Positions 21,055-32,689 of a stretch of DNA of 64,000 bases are shown in pieces; the stretch's first letter is position 1, and each line of letters opens with the position of its first letter. Under the pieces are notes generated by a model that worked only from the letters and a program-made list of their open reading frames with translations, had not been told where the DNA came from and did not search any database. Position numbers and translations under genes: made by a program. This DNA is from Isoetes taiwanensis. Lineage: Eukaryota > Streptophyta > Lycopodiopsida > Isoetales > Isoetaceae. The DNA lies in NCBI GenBank assembly GCA_021234155.1, contig JAJEKV010000125.1:1790775-1854774 (forward strand), read 5' to 3'.

Positions 21055-22563
21055 TGTGACGTCCCCTACTCATATACGGTGCCCGCACCGTATACAAACA
21101 TGAGTTCATCCCCCATACCAGCTCCATACTGATACAGGGCCCTCCACGTATCACGGCAACCTTAATGAGTTCCAGTGGGAAGAATGAAGGGGTCATTTAC
21201 CCTGTCTTCCTCAGGGCCTACCTAGCTGCGGAAGCGTAAACATACATGTCAGTATACAACATCAACATCACATAACCATCTCGAAGGATAGCTCATCACA
21301 TATCTGCATAGACAAAGATCAGTACATCACATGGGGAATCCTACCCAAGGCTCAGACTCAAAGGGAATGCCCGGCGGCTTGGGTCTCGAGTTCATTCTTG
21401 AGGCAGAATTCATGGCAATGGATTTGGCTAGCATGAGAACATGGCTTAGGGTAGTCCACTCCATCCGCCCCTCCCTGTGCACACTTTGCGAGTAGGTTGA
21501 AGAGTATTTGGGACTGGCCGTAGCCATTTGGATGCATAGCCAAAGGGGCTATTCCTGGGTTGCATCTCCCCAGTTCAGATAGGTAGGGATCACTTCCTCC
21601 AGAGATCTCCATGCTGACTCAAGGTGACTAGAGAGCCGCTGCCCTTATTCGACTTGAACCCTTTGGAGTGGCGCATCACCCTACGGGTGTCGGAGCCCAT
21701 GCCTTACCGCTTTCGGTGGCAAGCCATTAGACCCTAGTCCCGGTGATCCCGATAGACATTACACACCGGGGGATCGTTCAAAGTCGAGAACACGAACCTC
21801 CTTCGAGCCCGGTCTGGCCCCTTCACCCACAACCAGGTGTGGTTCTTGTACCTGAGGCGAATACTAGTAATGCACTAAAGGGACTAGCTAGGAGCATCAA
21901 CTACTAGTTTGTGGGTCTCTACCCCCCTTCCCAATACAATGAGTCCACGAGAGATCATCCATCCATCACATCATTATAGAACTAAAGAATAATATCTAAT
22001 CTACATCATAGAAGTTATGTTCTTTAGTTAGGGCTCGCTATCGGGGTCCTATGTGGTACATTATGGGCAATTCAATAGGCTAAACATGCTAACTCTATGC
22101 GGGAAGGGATTAGACTATTGAATTGACGAAATACCTGGTCCTTGGCTTGCTCCTCTTGATCGAATCGTCCATGTCCTTTGTCTTGCTTGGAATGCGGTCG
22201 GAAAGGGAATCTGACGAGCTAGAGCGCACAGGCAATTCTTGGGAGTCGGAATTGACTCTTGAGGCGCGCGAACTGAAGCTCGGAAGGTTCGTGGACGAAA
22301 AGGGAAGAATTAGGGTTTGGTTGCCTTACATAGGCTATCAGTTAGGTTTAGGGTTTCTATGACCCTTGGTATGCCTCTTAAAGGTTAATGGTCTAAAGTG
22401 CGCACATTAGTGTGCGCACCCTTGCAAGTTGCCCCCTAGGGCGCTACTTGCTTGGCTACTCGCCGTCGGCATTACCGTCGATTGGAATGGCGCGGTAATG
22501 CAGCGTGGCAGGTGCAATACGGTATACGTCTTGAGGCCGTTATATCGTCTTGGAAGCGTCCGA
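21055..22563 (-). repeat. 5' LTR of the Ty3/gypsy element
   Basis: This is a direct repeat of 9659-11155. It starts TGTGACGTCC on the plus strand. The far end is degraded (GGAAGCGTCCGA in place of GGAACGTCACA). Confidence 0.92.
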
Positions 22564-23900
22564 CACTGCTCCAAGTCATTCGAATTAAGCCAAAGAGGCG
22601 ATTGGGCCCCAAACCTCGACCCCGTCTGAAGGACGGGCTCGACCGGTGCAAAGCAGATGTTGATGGCCCCAATCATAGAGCTCTGCACGGTGGATGTTGT
22701 TATGCATGGCATAAAAGCTTTCCACCCGGCTGTCACATAAGCGGATGGACGCCTCCCAACAGAGCGAGGGGGGGAACTCCATCCCTAGGTACTTGTAGGT
22801 GGGCGTGACCTCTACAGGCTGTCCCCGATATGTGAGTGCAGGAGGCGTGGGGTGGCATGAAGTGGATATGAAAACCACCACGGTCTTGGCCAGATTCACG
22901 GCGCATATGTCGTAGCGATAGAATGTGTCTAGGGCATCGGATGAGGCTGCATAGCCGGGGTGTGGGCGGAAAGGTCAACATCGTCCGCATAGATGGTGGC
23001 GGATGACCTGGTGCAAAAGCGTATGCCATCCCCATGCTCGATAAGCCGGGGCTCTAACCGATCAATGTAGAGGCCAAAAGTGTTGGTGAGAGGGGCAGCC
23101 CCTGGGACCCGATACTACTTGGTGAATGCTTGGCCCGTCGGTGCATCCTGCCAAAACAACTCTCGTGACGGCTTTGTATATGGCATTACGCCCGCGAGGC
23201 GTGGCAGCCCGATTGGCGCAGATCTAGCCCATAGCTTTTCAGGGGCCGTATCAAAAAGCGCGAAGTCCACAAAGCAATACAAGTCCTGCCAGATGGTTCC
23301 GTTTGTCTTCAATCGGTTACTTACGGTGTAAAGATATGGTCAATCGTTGAGTGGCGGGGTCTAAAAGCCTCGCTTGTGTGAGGGCTCGCACATCCGGCCA
23401 CCTCGCCCGGTGGGTCAATCGGCCGCTTTCGAGAATGCCGCCAACCTGTTTGGCAAATCCGAACCGACCATATGATCGTCCGTGGTGGTATTTTGGGGAC
23501 GGTGGGTAGCCCGCCTTGTGAATGGGGACAACCTCGCTTGTGGTCCATTGTCGGGGAAACCTTCCCCGCAATGCTCGTTGAATAGGGTAGTGAGGATCGG
23601 CACCGGTGGGCCCGCCCATTTGAGTAACTTCGGCACGCATACCATCGAGGTCAGTTGCCTTCCCATTAGCCGGCCGTTGCAGGGCCCTCCACAACATCCT
23701 CCTCGCGAGAACCAATGGGGGCCATCCCGGGGGGTATGGGCGTCTGGCCCCTGGTGGGTCATAGAGCTCTTTGCTGAAAATACCGTTCCCCTTTGCGGGT
23801 GTGATGTCTCACGTAGGTTGGGCTGGCCTTGAAAACACTCTGCGCCAAAAGGTTCGAGGATGAGTGTCAGCCGGGCGAACATCTCCCCATGATGCCGACA
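22564..23900 (-). pseudogene. LINE reverse transcriptase
   Basis: Minus-strand pieces in different frames give: NGKATDLDGMRAEV and FPRQWTTSEVVPIHKAG (fingers, 23715-23500), RPRHSTIDHIFTP (about 23340), the catalytic IYADDVDLSAHT (about 23000-22975), TYKYLGMEFPPSL (about 22790) and AELYDWGHQHL with VEVWGP, ending at NDLEQ at the gypsy junction (22564). The order matches LINE copy C. Many one- and two-base indels make it inactive. Confidence 0.85.
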
Positions 23901-24471
23901 AGGTACCGCGCCTTTGTCTCTTCCGGATGGGGCGATGCGTGTGGTGCTTTTGCCTGCGAGTACACGGATCGATCGAATGTGAAGACTGGTGCTTTGCGTT
24001 CTTTACACTCCGCATCAAACCATTGGTTACGAAATATTACTGACCACGGCGATGATGCGGGGGTCTGCCAAAGCACTGTCCATTTGCATCCCGTAATAGC
24101 GAAGTCAACTGGGTCTATCTGTTTGCTCTAGTGTGGGGTCAGAATTCTTTGGCGGGGGCATCCATGAGCATCTTGGCGTAGTCCTACTGCCGCTCATAAT
24201 CTAGTCTGGCCGAGGATGGTGAGGGGCTGGCATAGTGGGGGTTACGGCGGCTTGCCAAACCATGTCCAAATAAAGTGGGAGGTGATGCGAAGTCGACCTC
24301 CTCATCTCGGATTGTCGGTGCCCACCCGAAACGATCGATGAGATGCATATTTTCTTGCAACTACGAGCACATAGTCCACCACACTAGACCCTCCCGGCCC
24401 CCGATTGTCACATGCGCATGTGCACTTGCGAGAAGCAGACCCCTTGTGACGAGCCGTTGCAAATTATCAAG

Positions 24472-25090
24472 TCAAAAATACCACATAGCGGGAACAGCAA
24501 TGCGCAAAGCGAGTGACACGGGCTGTCGCCGGATCCTCGTGGCGGGTTGCTTCCGCGGGGCGTAGGCTGCGACAGGACATCGTCGTGAGGGGTCAAGTCT
24601 CATGGGCTGCTCTATTCCTGTCCATGCATTGAAATCCCCAAGAAGGACGACCCTACCCAACAGCTTGTGCTGCTGTATGTCATCATATAGATCGACATAA
24701 GGGTCCATCCTATCCGCATCGGGGTGGCTGCGATAGAAGGTGCTCTCTGCATGAGGGAAATAACAGGTGGCCAGAAAAAGAGGGTTGCCACTGGTATTAT
24801 GCACACGAACCCACAAGTATCGGTTGTGTCTGTCTGTCTTCTGGAGGGTAACCGAATGTGCCAAGGTTGTCCGGTAGTAGCAAGCAACCCCACCATGACC
24901 CCTCGTCTGTGTGCATGTATTGAAGACCGAGAAATGTTGGTAACCCTACAGATCCGGGTAGCCTATGCCCAAAGATGCTCGCGATGTCTCCATGAGAAAG
25001 ATGAGATCCATATCGCTGCCCGCGAGTTGAGACTGCCCCCTCCTTACGCCAAAGGAAGCCTCGACAATTCCATGAGACCACCCGAGGCAC
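24472..25090 (-). pseudogene. LINE apurinic-type endonuclease domain
   Basis: The minus strand starts the domain at about 25081 with RVVSWNCRGF. It continues with an HSVTLQKTDRHN / YLWVRVHNTSGNPLFLATCY segment and has RVVLLGDFNAWTG at about 24640. The N-terminal SWN and the GDFNA motif are hallmarks of the APE-like endonuclease that nicks target DNA. Frameshifts lie between the pieces near 24800-24860. A long Pro-rich stretch (25390-25130) precedes the domain in the same frame. Confidence 0.85.
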
Positions 25091-25944
25091 AATTCCTATT
25101 TGTCGCCAGCTCGCGGGTATGCGCAAACTCGAGTCGCGGGGAGGAGGCCGGAAGTGAGGCCGAAAGGAGAAGTAGATGGAGCCGGAGGCGGCGATGTGGT
25201 CAGAGGGCATAGGTCGGAGGGAGGGAGCAGGAGTAGTAGGTGGAGAGGGAGGGGGTGGTAGGAGAAGCGAAGCGGGGCCACGCTCACCGGTTGTTGGGGC
25301 TCGCGGGTGCGGCAGATGCAGTAGTGGTGGCGGATAATGTGCATCCCATACGAACCAATCCTGCGGCACCCCTTGGTGGCTAATGCCTCTGACTACGACA
25401 AGCTCTGTCTGCGTGCCTCTGGCAGCGGGTGTGAGGTCCCGTCCACATAGAGGGATGTCCCCTTGACATCTTGCCACGGGCCAATATGGCATCACGCACT
25501 GCGCATCCGCAAATAAAATATGACAATGCGGTCCAACGACGGCTTAGCCCCATGGCGTGGCTGCTTTCGAGAAATGTGAACGCCGGGGAATGTCATCCGT
25601 CGAGATAGTGTGTGTTGGATGTTGTGGGCGAGACTCTCCCCCCTGATACGGCATGCCTCGGACTACAGTTGTGGCCTCTCATGCGCACTCTTGGAGTTTT
25701 CGACCCGGGTCAAAAAAGGTGGGCGCAGGGAGCAATCTTTGAGGGGTCTTGGTGGTGTTTGGGATGGCGTGGGGTGGCTTGATCGCGGGGCAAAGCGGTG
25801 TGGTCCTCGGGTGCCGGGCGTGGAGGTCGGGCTAAGGGTAGCGATACGAGCCGGCGTCTCGCATTTTGTGAAGCCCGAGGAGCGCAGCTCTTGCGGGGAG
25901 CTGCCTTTGCTTGGCCATCTCACTGCTGCGGGCTAGCTGCGTGA

Positions 25945-26726
25945 CTATGAACCTCGGTAGGGAGACCCCCGCCCTGGCTCTATGGATGGCTGCCCGCAAC
26001 CCCCGGAGCCTCCGGGCTCGAGTAGCGAGGCGTTTGGAGCCCCCAGCACACGCAAGGCCCGCCAGGCGGGCTTGCCGCCGATCGCAGACTGAAGAACCCA
26101 AAGGCGTAATGCGGGCATGCGCGAAGAGCGGCCTGCGCTCCACGCGTGCCATGGTGGTGGCCTCCTCAACCTCCCCGACGAAGCCGGTGACACCGTGACC
26201 ATCGCCTCATGCATTGTCGCTCCTCTCCCCGTGTCATGGTGTCCAGAGTGATGAACCACGAGTCTAGGCGGCCCGCATGTCCCGAAGCTCTGCCCGGCTT
26301 TGTTGCTGCTTTCGAAGTGTGTCGGGCCAAGGCCATCTTTCGTCCGTATGCGGGTCTCCAAACCTGTGATGCGGTTCTTCTCGACCACCAGTTGCCTTCT
26401 GAGCACTGGGGTGCCGAGGACTCCATCTCCACTACCATGCCAGCCAAGCGGGCACTGTTAGCCTCAATACGGGCACTGTTAGCCTCCACGCCCGCTTTGA
26501 CGTGGCTCCAATTCTCTGCCGAGGCAGGAGTTCCTGTGTGGTCTGAGCAATGAATCCCTTCCGGCCGGGCTGGCTGCGCTGAGGGGGCCTTAGCCTTAGC
26601 CCGCGCCTCCTTCTTCATGGAGGATGACTCCCCCCTGTCCATGATTGCTGATCGGGACCGTTTGCGTGGCGGCCCCTCGCCTTGGGTTTCCCAGGCTAGC
26701 CCATCTTCTGTGGCCATGACTTCCAA
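25945..26726 (-). pseudogene. Probable LINE ORF1
   Basis: Two overlapping minus-strand frames precede the endonuclease. The first has a basic start (PPRKRSRSAIMDRG) and a heptad-like stretch AGVEANSARIEANSARLAGM, which suggests a short coiled coil. The second begins RRQLVVEKNRITGLETRIR. Position and composition suit a LINE ORF1 nucleic-acid-binding protein, but I see no diagnostic RNA-binding motif, so the call rests mainly on location. Confidence 0.5.
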
Positions 26727-26934
26727 AGTTTGAGGGGTCTCTGGCTGCGAAAAGGGTGCTTAGAATCCAATTTGGGGACTCAAAAACGCGGGCAGAGCAC
26801 GTTTTGGGGGTTTGGGGGTTTGGGGGTTTCCAAAGTTTGAGGGGGCTCTGGCTGTGAAAAGGGTGTTTAGAATCCAATTTGGGGAGTCAAAAACGTGGGC
26901 AGAGCCCGTTTTGGAGGTTTGGGGGTTTTGGGGC
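26721..26934. repeat. Two 107-bp tandem repeats in the LINE 5' UTR
   Basis: Units at 26721-26827 and 26828-26934 both start TTCCAAAGTTTGAGGGG, carry AGAATCCAATTTGGGGA and end in G-rich GTTTGGGGGTTT runs on the plus strand (C-rich in the LINE sense). The arrangement recalls promoter monomers of some LINE 5' UTRs. The G runs could form quadruplexes on the antisense strand. Confidence 0.85.
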
Positions 26935-27085
26935 TAGAGAGAGATTGTAAACCCTAGAGAGAGAAAGCCAGAAAGGGGCAAAGCAAGGGGGCTCTATGCA
27001 AGGGCAGTGAGGGCGTTAGAGAGAGAGTGAGGAGGGCGCTAGAGTGAGGAGGGGAAACTGTGAGCCCTAGGGCTTGCTTTCCCAA

Positions 27086-29160
27086 CCCATGTTATGTGTA
27101 ACAAAATTCCATGAAATTAACCTGTACTCTGGCATCAGATTCTCGGCTTCTTCTAAGTTGACATGATGTATATATCTAAAACAATTGAATTCCAAGTCAC
27201 CACATTTTGCAAAAGGCTGGTCTTCTTAGATACTATTTTGGCAAATTAAAGAATGCCAATCACATATAGAGGCATATTATGCTTTGCAAATGTATGAAGG
27301 TGAAAAGAAAATCAAAATCTGAGTGTCATTGACCATCTGATCTGCGTGAAGAGTTTAGATAGCTGCAAAGGCTAAAAATCAAGTAATCAATGTCATATTC
27401 AAATCTAAAAAACAACAACAAAAATGCATGAAGCTATCACAAATCTACAAAAATGAAAAAAAAAAGCAAGTTTGTGTATCAAATTTACGAAAGATGTTGA
27501 GAAACAATACAAAAAAATTGTTGTGGCAACCAGATAAGCTACTGGAACAAAATAGCCACAGTGGAAACCGCATATGGCCACCTATCGAATGGTGGCCGCG
27601 GCTGTGAAGGTCAGCACCAACGGCTGGAAACTATGCGCACTTCAAAAACTAACATCCATGTGCCTTCAAGATCTCCAGCATTTCCAGTTTTCTAGCAAAC
27701 CACTAAAATCGGCATACTTTCAGACATTCTCCACAAATTCGATGTGAATTTGGCTTGACCTGCTTCCGTTGATTCGTTTGCCAGAGTCATTCCCACTATA
27801 TCTGTTTAGCTTGTCCAACTCAGAACATGGAGTTATGCATCTTATGTGCCTTCCAGTGCATTCCTCCCCACCATTGCTAGGCGTCAAGGTTGGAATGCCA
27901 AAACTTGAGGTAGAATGAAAGGAAAGAACTACAGACCGAAAGATAGCAGTCTTGTAGTATTAAAGGTCACAATCCCAGCCCCCATTCCAAAATCTTAAGC
28001 ATTGGGCCACGTGCGGATCAATCCGGGCAAAAAGTTCTATGCCTCCACGATAACGAGACAAGGTCCCAGCTCTTAAATTGATCTCCCGGCTCTTAAATTC
28101 GGTCCACGGCTCCGGCTCCCATCTTTCTTTGCGGGGATCTTGAGATCTGAGAAACATGGCCAAGCAAAGCACGAGCCTTAGCAATATGTTTGGACCTTAG
28201 AAAAGCATGTACCGCACAGAATCAAGCTCAACAAAAAAATCGGGGCATTTGGAGGCGACCTGCAGCACCTAAGTTCAGAGGCGACCTATTGCCGGCACTT
28301 GCGGCACAACAGGGCGGAGCAATGCATATAAGAAAAGCCATCGTTGATCTTGTCCAGTTGCTCCGTTAACAGTACGACAGAGATATTGATTCTTTAGCAG
28401 AGTTGTCTAACCCGAGGTGCACACTTTGCTGCAATTCTAACTATGCCACGTGTCCTGTCACGTAAGCTAAAAAAAATCCTGTCCCTCGGATCTTTTATTT
28501 TCGGCATCTACGGTTGGGGAATTTCAAAGAACTCCAGAAAAATCAGTCTCGCTCCAGAAAATTAGTCTCCTCAGTCCCATACTGAACTCTTGTTGCATAT
28601 GGCATTGTGAATAGCATCTTGGCTTTTGGGCTCCAATCTTTTGTGGTCATTTTCTTTCTTAGATTCTAAAGCATATTTTTTGTTTCTACCATCGAAGTTT
28701 AGGGTTTCGAGGCGATCCTTGTTTCCTGGAAGCTTCCGGAGAGGCGAGCCGATTCCCTTTGGCGATGGTGGTTGGGAGCCATTGCATGCAACAAGAATAC
28801 AACAGTGTGTGCGCATTTGTGTTATAAGCATTTGAGCATGAGGCACAATAAAAGGATTCTCTAGATAACTATGAAGCAGGTAAGTCCCAGTAAGAAGCGT
28901 TGTAGGATACGTTAGAATAAGGCTTTCAATTTGTACTTGCAACATCAATAAAGGAGGCAATAGAGGGGGCTAGAACTTGCAACAAAGTCCATGGCTAGAG
29001 AAGCAGAAACTAATTTCGTTGTTCTGCGAAGTTTTATTATTCAGGGACGAGCAAACAGCAAATCAAATAACATGTGGAACCTCTAACAAGTGGAATCTCG
29101 GGCAAAGTTAATTATAGGCCAAGGGTTGAGACGTAATCGGGGCTTGCAGCAGAGCATCCC
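27086..29160. other. Intergenic or upstream region
   Basis: I see no certain gene. A plus ORF at 28626-28835 with a basic, Ser/Phe-rich start could be a remnant of a transit peptide for the COX10-like gene that follows, but nothing proves this. Confidence 0.4.
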
Positions 29161-30074
29161 AGGTCTTAATTCGAGCATTCACTATTATGGAAGGTGCTAT
29201 TCTGAACTTTCGAAGACCAAATTAAAGCGAGCAAAAGGTTCGAGTCTGCATCTGAGTCTTTTGTGTTGTGGAATATGTCCTGAACTGTTTTAAATTGATC
29301 CTTGTCATTGGAGTAAAACTGTGCACTTTAGTTTATTCATTCTAGTAAAGATGGCATATGTAGTAGTATTTCTAAAGCAGTAATTTTTGGAATGTGTTGA
29401 AGTGTAGAACCTAATGCATTCTTTGTTATTAATAGCATGTTGGTTGTTGCAACAACAGCATCAGGCTATGTCATGGGAAGTGGTCCACTAATTGATTCGA
29501 GCTGCCCGGGTTGGTTGTGCAGGCACTATGATGGCAGCAGGCTCGGCAAATACATTTAATCAGGTTGGTTTCTCAAATATAAGTAACTGTATCGTCGAGT
29601 TTTACTTCCATTGTTAAAGCAAGAAATGAGGGAAACGAAATTGTGGGAGGAAAACCAACTAATTGAAGTTGTGATATTTTGCAATACAGGAATTTGTAAC
29701 GCTTGGTTGACTAGTTTTTTTGCCACATGTCAATGAAATACTTCCACACTAGAACTTTCTTGCAGCTAGGAGGCCAATATCTCAATGGTATAACATCTTC
29801 ATTTTGTTTCCAATTTAACCAATCACTTTATCCAAACCTTTGCGTGCTATCTCAGGTAGTGAAATATTGTAAGAAAGACACTTGTTCACAACCACATCCT
29901 TCTTTTAGTAATTACAAAGGTTATAAATCTTCTAATTTAAAAAATAAAATAAAATGCAAATAAATGTTTCCTGTGTACCTAATTCTATCAACCCGGAAGT
30001 CATGCTATATGAGATCTATCATTTTCATTTACGTCATTATTGCTTAATGGACCCCTCTAGGTGAGATTTTTAGA

Positions 30075-30116
30075 CTTTGGAGTAGAGAAGACATTGTGGT
30101 CTTCTCTACTCCAAAG
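30075..30116. repeat. 18-bp perfect hairpin
   Basis: CTTTGGAGTAGAGAAGAC (30075-30092) is the reverse complement of 30099-30116, with a 6-base loop. The right arm overlaps the start of the 102-bp duplication. Confidence 0.9.
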
Positions 30117-30326
30117 AATGGTATATGTTAAAAAAGTTTCCTTCAGCTCAGTGTGTCCTTATATGCGAGGATATTTATATGATATACAGAACACTTGTGT
30201 CTTTGTGGACATAAATTTTTACGTCCAAAGAATGGTATATGTTAAAAAAGTTTCCTTCAGCTCAGTGTGTCCTTATATGCGAGGATATTTATATGATATA
30301 CAGAACACTTGTGTCTTTGTGGACAT
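30111..30326. repeat. 102-bp direct duplication
   Basis: 30111-30212 and 30225-30326 are identical as far as I can read (start CCAAAGAATGGTATATG, end CTTTGTGGACAT), with 12 bp between. The identity suggests a recent event. An ORF runs through both (30061-30354) but has no known match. Confidence 0.9.
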
Positions 30327-30384
30327 GTTAATAAACTCAAAAGCATCTTGTTAGACTACTGATGTAGTGATACTTATCTTTAGC

Positions 30385-31906
30385 ATCAGGTAGTCTCAAA
30401 TCACTAGCAATATTGGAGTTCGTCAGGGTTGCCCTTTATCTCCTACACTCTTTGGCTTGTACATTGATCAATTGGAAGAATGACTTGATAATCATGGCGG
30501 CGGAGGTCCACATATGGCACACTATATCATTAGGCAACTTATGTATGCTGATGATGTTTCACTTCTGGCACATACCGCTGCTAGTATGCAGCAACATTTA
30601 TATGCTCTGCACAGTTTTTGTGAGAACACAGGTCTGCCTGTTAATCTCCAAAAGACCAAGCTTTTGGTAGTTCAATCTTCTCGTCACAATGTTCCCCCTA
30701 TGCACTATGATAGCCGCGAAGTTGAAGTTGTAGATAGCTACAAGTATCTTGGTATAGAATTCTGTAAGAACACAATTTGGGAACAGTGTGTTACCAAGCG
30801 GGTGGCTGCTGGATGGAGAGCACTCTATGCAATGCAAAACAATTGTTTTCGTGCAGAAATTCATGATTGGCCACGGAAAGCCCACTTGTTTCGGGCTTTG
30901 GTAGAGCCTGTTTTACTGTATGGTTCTGAAGTGTGGGGGCCTGCCATTACTGCTAGTGGTTGGGAGAGCTTGGAGCAGGTGCAAAAGTCCTTTCTCACTT
31001 ACAGCCTCGGAGTTAAAACAACGGTGCCCTATGCTATTCTTTTACAAGAGGCGAGGGTTTTTGGCCTCTTCAACATTACGCCATGAAGCGCCATCTCCAC
31101 TATATCCGCAAGGTGCACCACATGGATGATGTTAGGTATCGTTCTTGCACTTGCCATGGTGAATCTCCTCGGCGTTTGAAACGATGTTGGAAAGAGCATT
31201 GCACTACATGGTTTGCGGTCGTTGGGGGTAACCGTGCAACGAAACCGATGATGCTTGCCGGTTCGATCCCGAGCTTTTGCAACAATATCTCAATGGTCAT
31301 TTTTCTCAAAAGATATGGGACTTGATTACTTTGGCCCAAGTGAAAATTGGTCATTATCATGCACACATAAATCCCATCTTGGCACCAGGGCCCCAAGCTT
31401 ATTTGCTTGCTTCATTGTCCAGGAACAAGCTTGTAGCTATTGCATGCACGGGGTCCCCAAAATTTCTGATTGAGGCAGGTAGATGGGAGCGGCCGCAGAA
31501 TTGCCGCTGGAAGAGACTATGTGTCGTTGCCGCCATGTGTTATTGAAGATGAAAGCCATACTCTTCTGAGTTGCCCTGCTTTTGAGATAGTTCGGAATCA
31601 TTTTTTGACCTTAGCATTCCATTCCACGCTTCCACAACTCCTCAGAGCACCATCTGTGCATGACTTGTTATACATACTTGAGGTTCTAGATAAACATCTG
31701 CAATTACTGAGCCCTCAGTAGTCATTATCTCCGCTTGTCTACTATCATCATTACTGCAAAGGTTTTTCCCTTGAAAACCTTTCGAGGCAGGGGTTTTTTA
31801 ATCCTAGTAGTAATGATTGTACTAGTCCATTGTATGGGTCCCATGACCTATTGGTCTCCGTGGACGTTAAAAAAACTATTCTATTCTATTCTATTCTTAT
31901 TAGCTG
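30385..31906 (+). mobile_element. 5'-truncated LINE (copy C) inside a COX10-like intron
   Basis: The plus-strand element starts within the RT (GVRQGCPLSPTLFGLYIDQL at 30416) and runs to a shared 3' UTR and a (CTATT)n tail (about 31878-31897). The tail abuts the acceptor side of the intron (TTAGCTGCACAG). The 3' UTR matches copy A block by block (AAAACC...GGGGTTTTTTAATCC, GGTCTCCGTGGACG). Confidence 0.9.
30416..31721 (+). pseudogene. LINE reverse transcriptase and C-terminal zinc finger
   Basis: The frame reads VRQGCPLSPTLFGLYIDQLE, a stop, then the catalytic LMYADDVSLLAHT (about 30538), KTKLLV, YKYLGIEF, YGSEVWGPAI, LEQVQKSFLTYSLGVK up to 31040. After a frameshift come KRHLHYIRKVHHMDD, IWDLITLAQVKIGHYH and, in a further frame, VIEDESHTLLSCPAF at about 31545, the zinc-finger-like end. 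Several frameshifts and one stop make it inactive, though it is better preserved than copies A and B. Confidence 0.88.
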
Positions 31907-32689
31907 CACAGGTCATAGAGGTCATAAATAATGCTAAGATGAGAAGAGGCCGCTCCCTTCTGGCTGTGTTGGATTTGTACATGCTTGCTCATCTGCTATT
32001 AGAGCTAGTGTAGTTGGTGTCAGCCTATTGGGAAGCAAGATATGTCTCATTGGCTTATTATCTTAAAATTTTAAAGATATTCCTTAAGGATTGGTTTTCC
32101 TTTTTAGGCAGCTTCAACTCCTGCAGCTATGGCTTCTGTTCAAGCCTTATTTGGCTCTGCCATCTCTAAATCGGCCATCCTTGACTCATTTCGCCCCTTT
32201 CCCTGCCTTTCCAACGTCTTTCTGGTCATATCCGGTATTATCATCGTTTCCTCTTCTCCTGGTTTCGGAGATATCCCGGCCATGCAATCCATAAGCTTCA
32301 TGATTCCTTATGCTCCAACTACTTCTATACTTTGCTCAACATCATATTAACCCTTAATTCCATCCATGATCTTTACCAGATTCACTTAAACTCCCTGTAG
32401 TAGCACATGCAACTCAAACTCTAAATCTTAGTTACAGTAATATATTGCAAAACATTGCTTCCTTAACCATACCGGTTTTAATCAAATTATTACTTATACC
32501 CCAACCCTACATTTCCGCTAGCTTTTTTTTTGGAAAAAATATGCAACCGAAACACAAAATATGCCAAAAAGTAGACGTGTCATTACCTAGACAAAAAGGC
32601 GTCTTGGCATAGCAATTATATCAGTTAGATATGTAGGTCTTGGAAGTGATAGGCTCATCAATGAGGCGTGGTTCTTATTAAGAGGCTTG

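Larger units (their letters stand above)
9659..22563 (-). mobile_element. Ty3/gypsy chromovirus with two extra genes, one a histone H3
   Basis: A nearly complete 12.9-kb LTR retrotransposon on the minus strand. In transcription order: 5' LTR (22563-21055), tRNA-iMet PBS, an H3-like gene, a gene of unknown function, gag, protease-RT-RNase H-integrase, integrase C-terminus with chromodomain, 3' UTR, polypurine tract and 3' LTR (11155-9659). LTRs start TGTG(A/G)CGTCC and the 3' copy ends GGAACGTCACA. Flanks read CACTT (9654-9658) and CACTG (22564-22568), a probable 5-bp target duplication with one change. It sits inside a LINE ORF2. Frameshifts, internal TAG codons and diverged LTRs show it is old and defective. 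Host-like genes upstream of gag are not part of the usual chromovirus plan. Confidence 0.93.
22564..27085 (-). mobile_element. LINE (copy B), 5' part of the split element
   Basis: On the minus strand, from 27085: a 5' UTR with two 107-bp tandem repeats, ORF1, endonuclease, and reverse transcriptase up to the insertion point. The sequence is much more GC-rich than its surroundings. Together with 8664-9658 it makes a LINE of about 5.5 kb, so it may be nearly full length. The exact 5' end and target duplication could not be set by eye. Confidence 0.85.
29162..32040 (+). pseudogene. COX10: COX10-like protoheme IX farnesyltransferase, exon remnants
   Basis: Three exon-like blocks match mitochondrial heme O synthase in order. 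Block 1 (29180-29226) reads HYYGRCYSELSKTKL. Block 2 (29436-29563) starts after an AG with MLVVATTASGYVMGSGPLID and, after a 2-bp loss, continues GTMMAAGSANTFNQ, ending before GT. Block 3 (31912 on) follows CACAG with VIEVINNAKMRR and, after a shift, RPLPSG. In the family, ELSKARLSMLVVAT, GTMM.AASAN..NQ and the NDAKM-to-RPLPSG region including the substrate-binding Asp surround the first Asp-rich motif. Here the key Asp is Asn (NNAKM). A LINE occupies the second intron. Two frameshifts and a lost donor after block 1 argue for a pseudogene. The enzyme normally farnesylates heme b in the inner mitochondrial membrane. Confidence 0.8.

Noticed and set aside
28626-28835. First exon (transit peptide) of the COX10-like gene
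   Set aside because: The composition is suggestive, but there is no homology, no clear donor site and no continuity with the next block.
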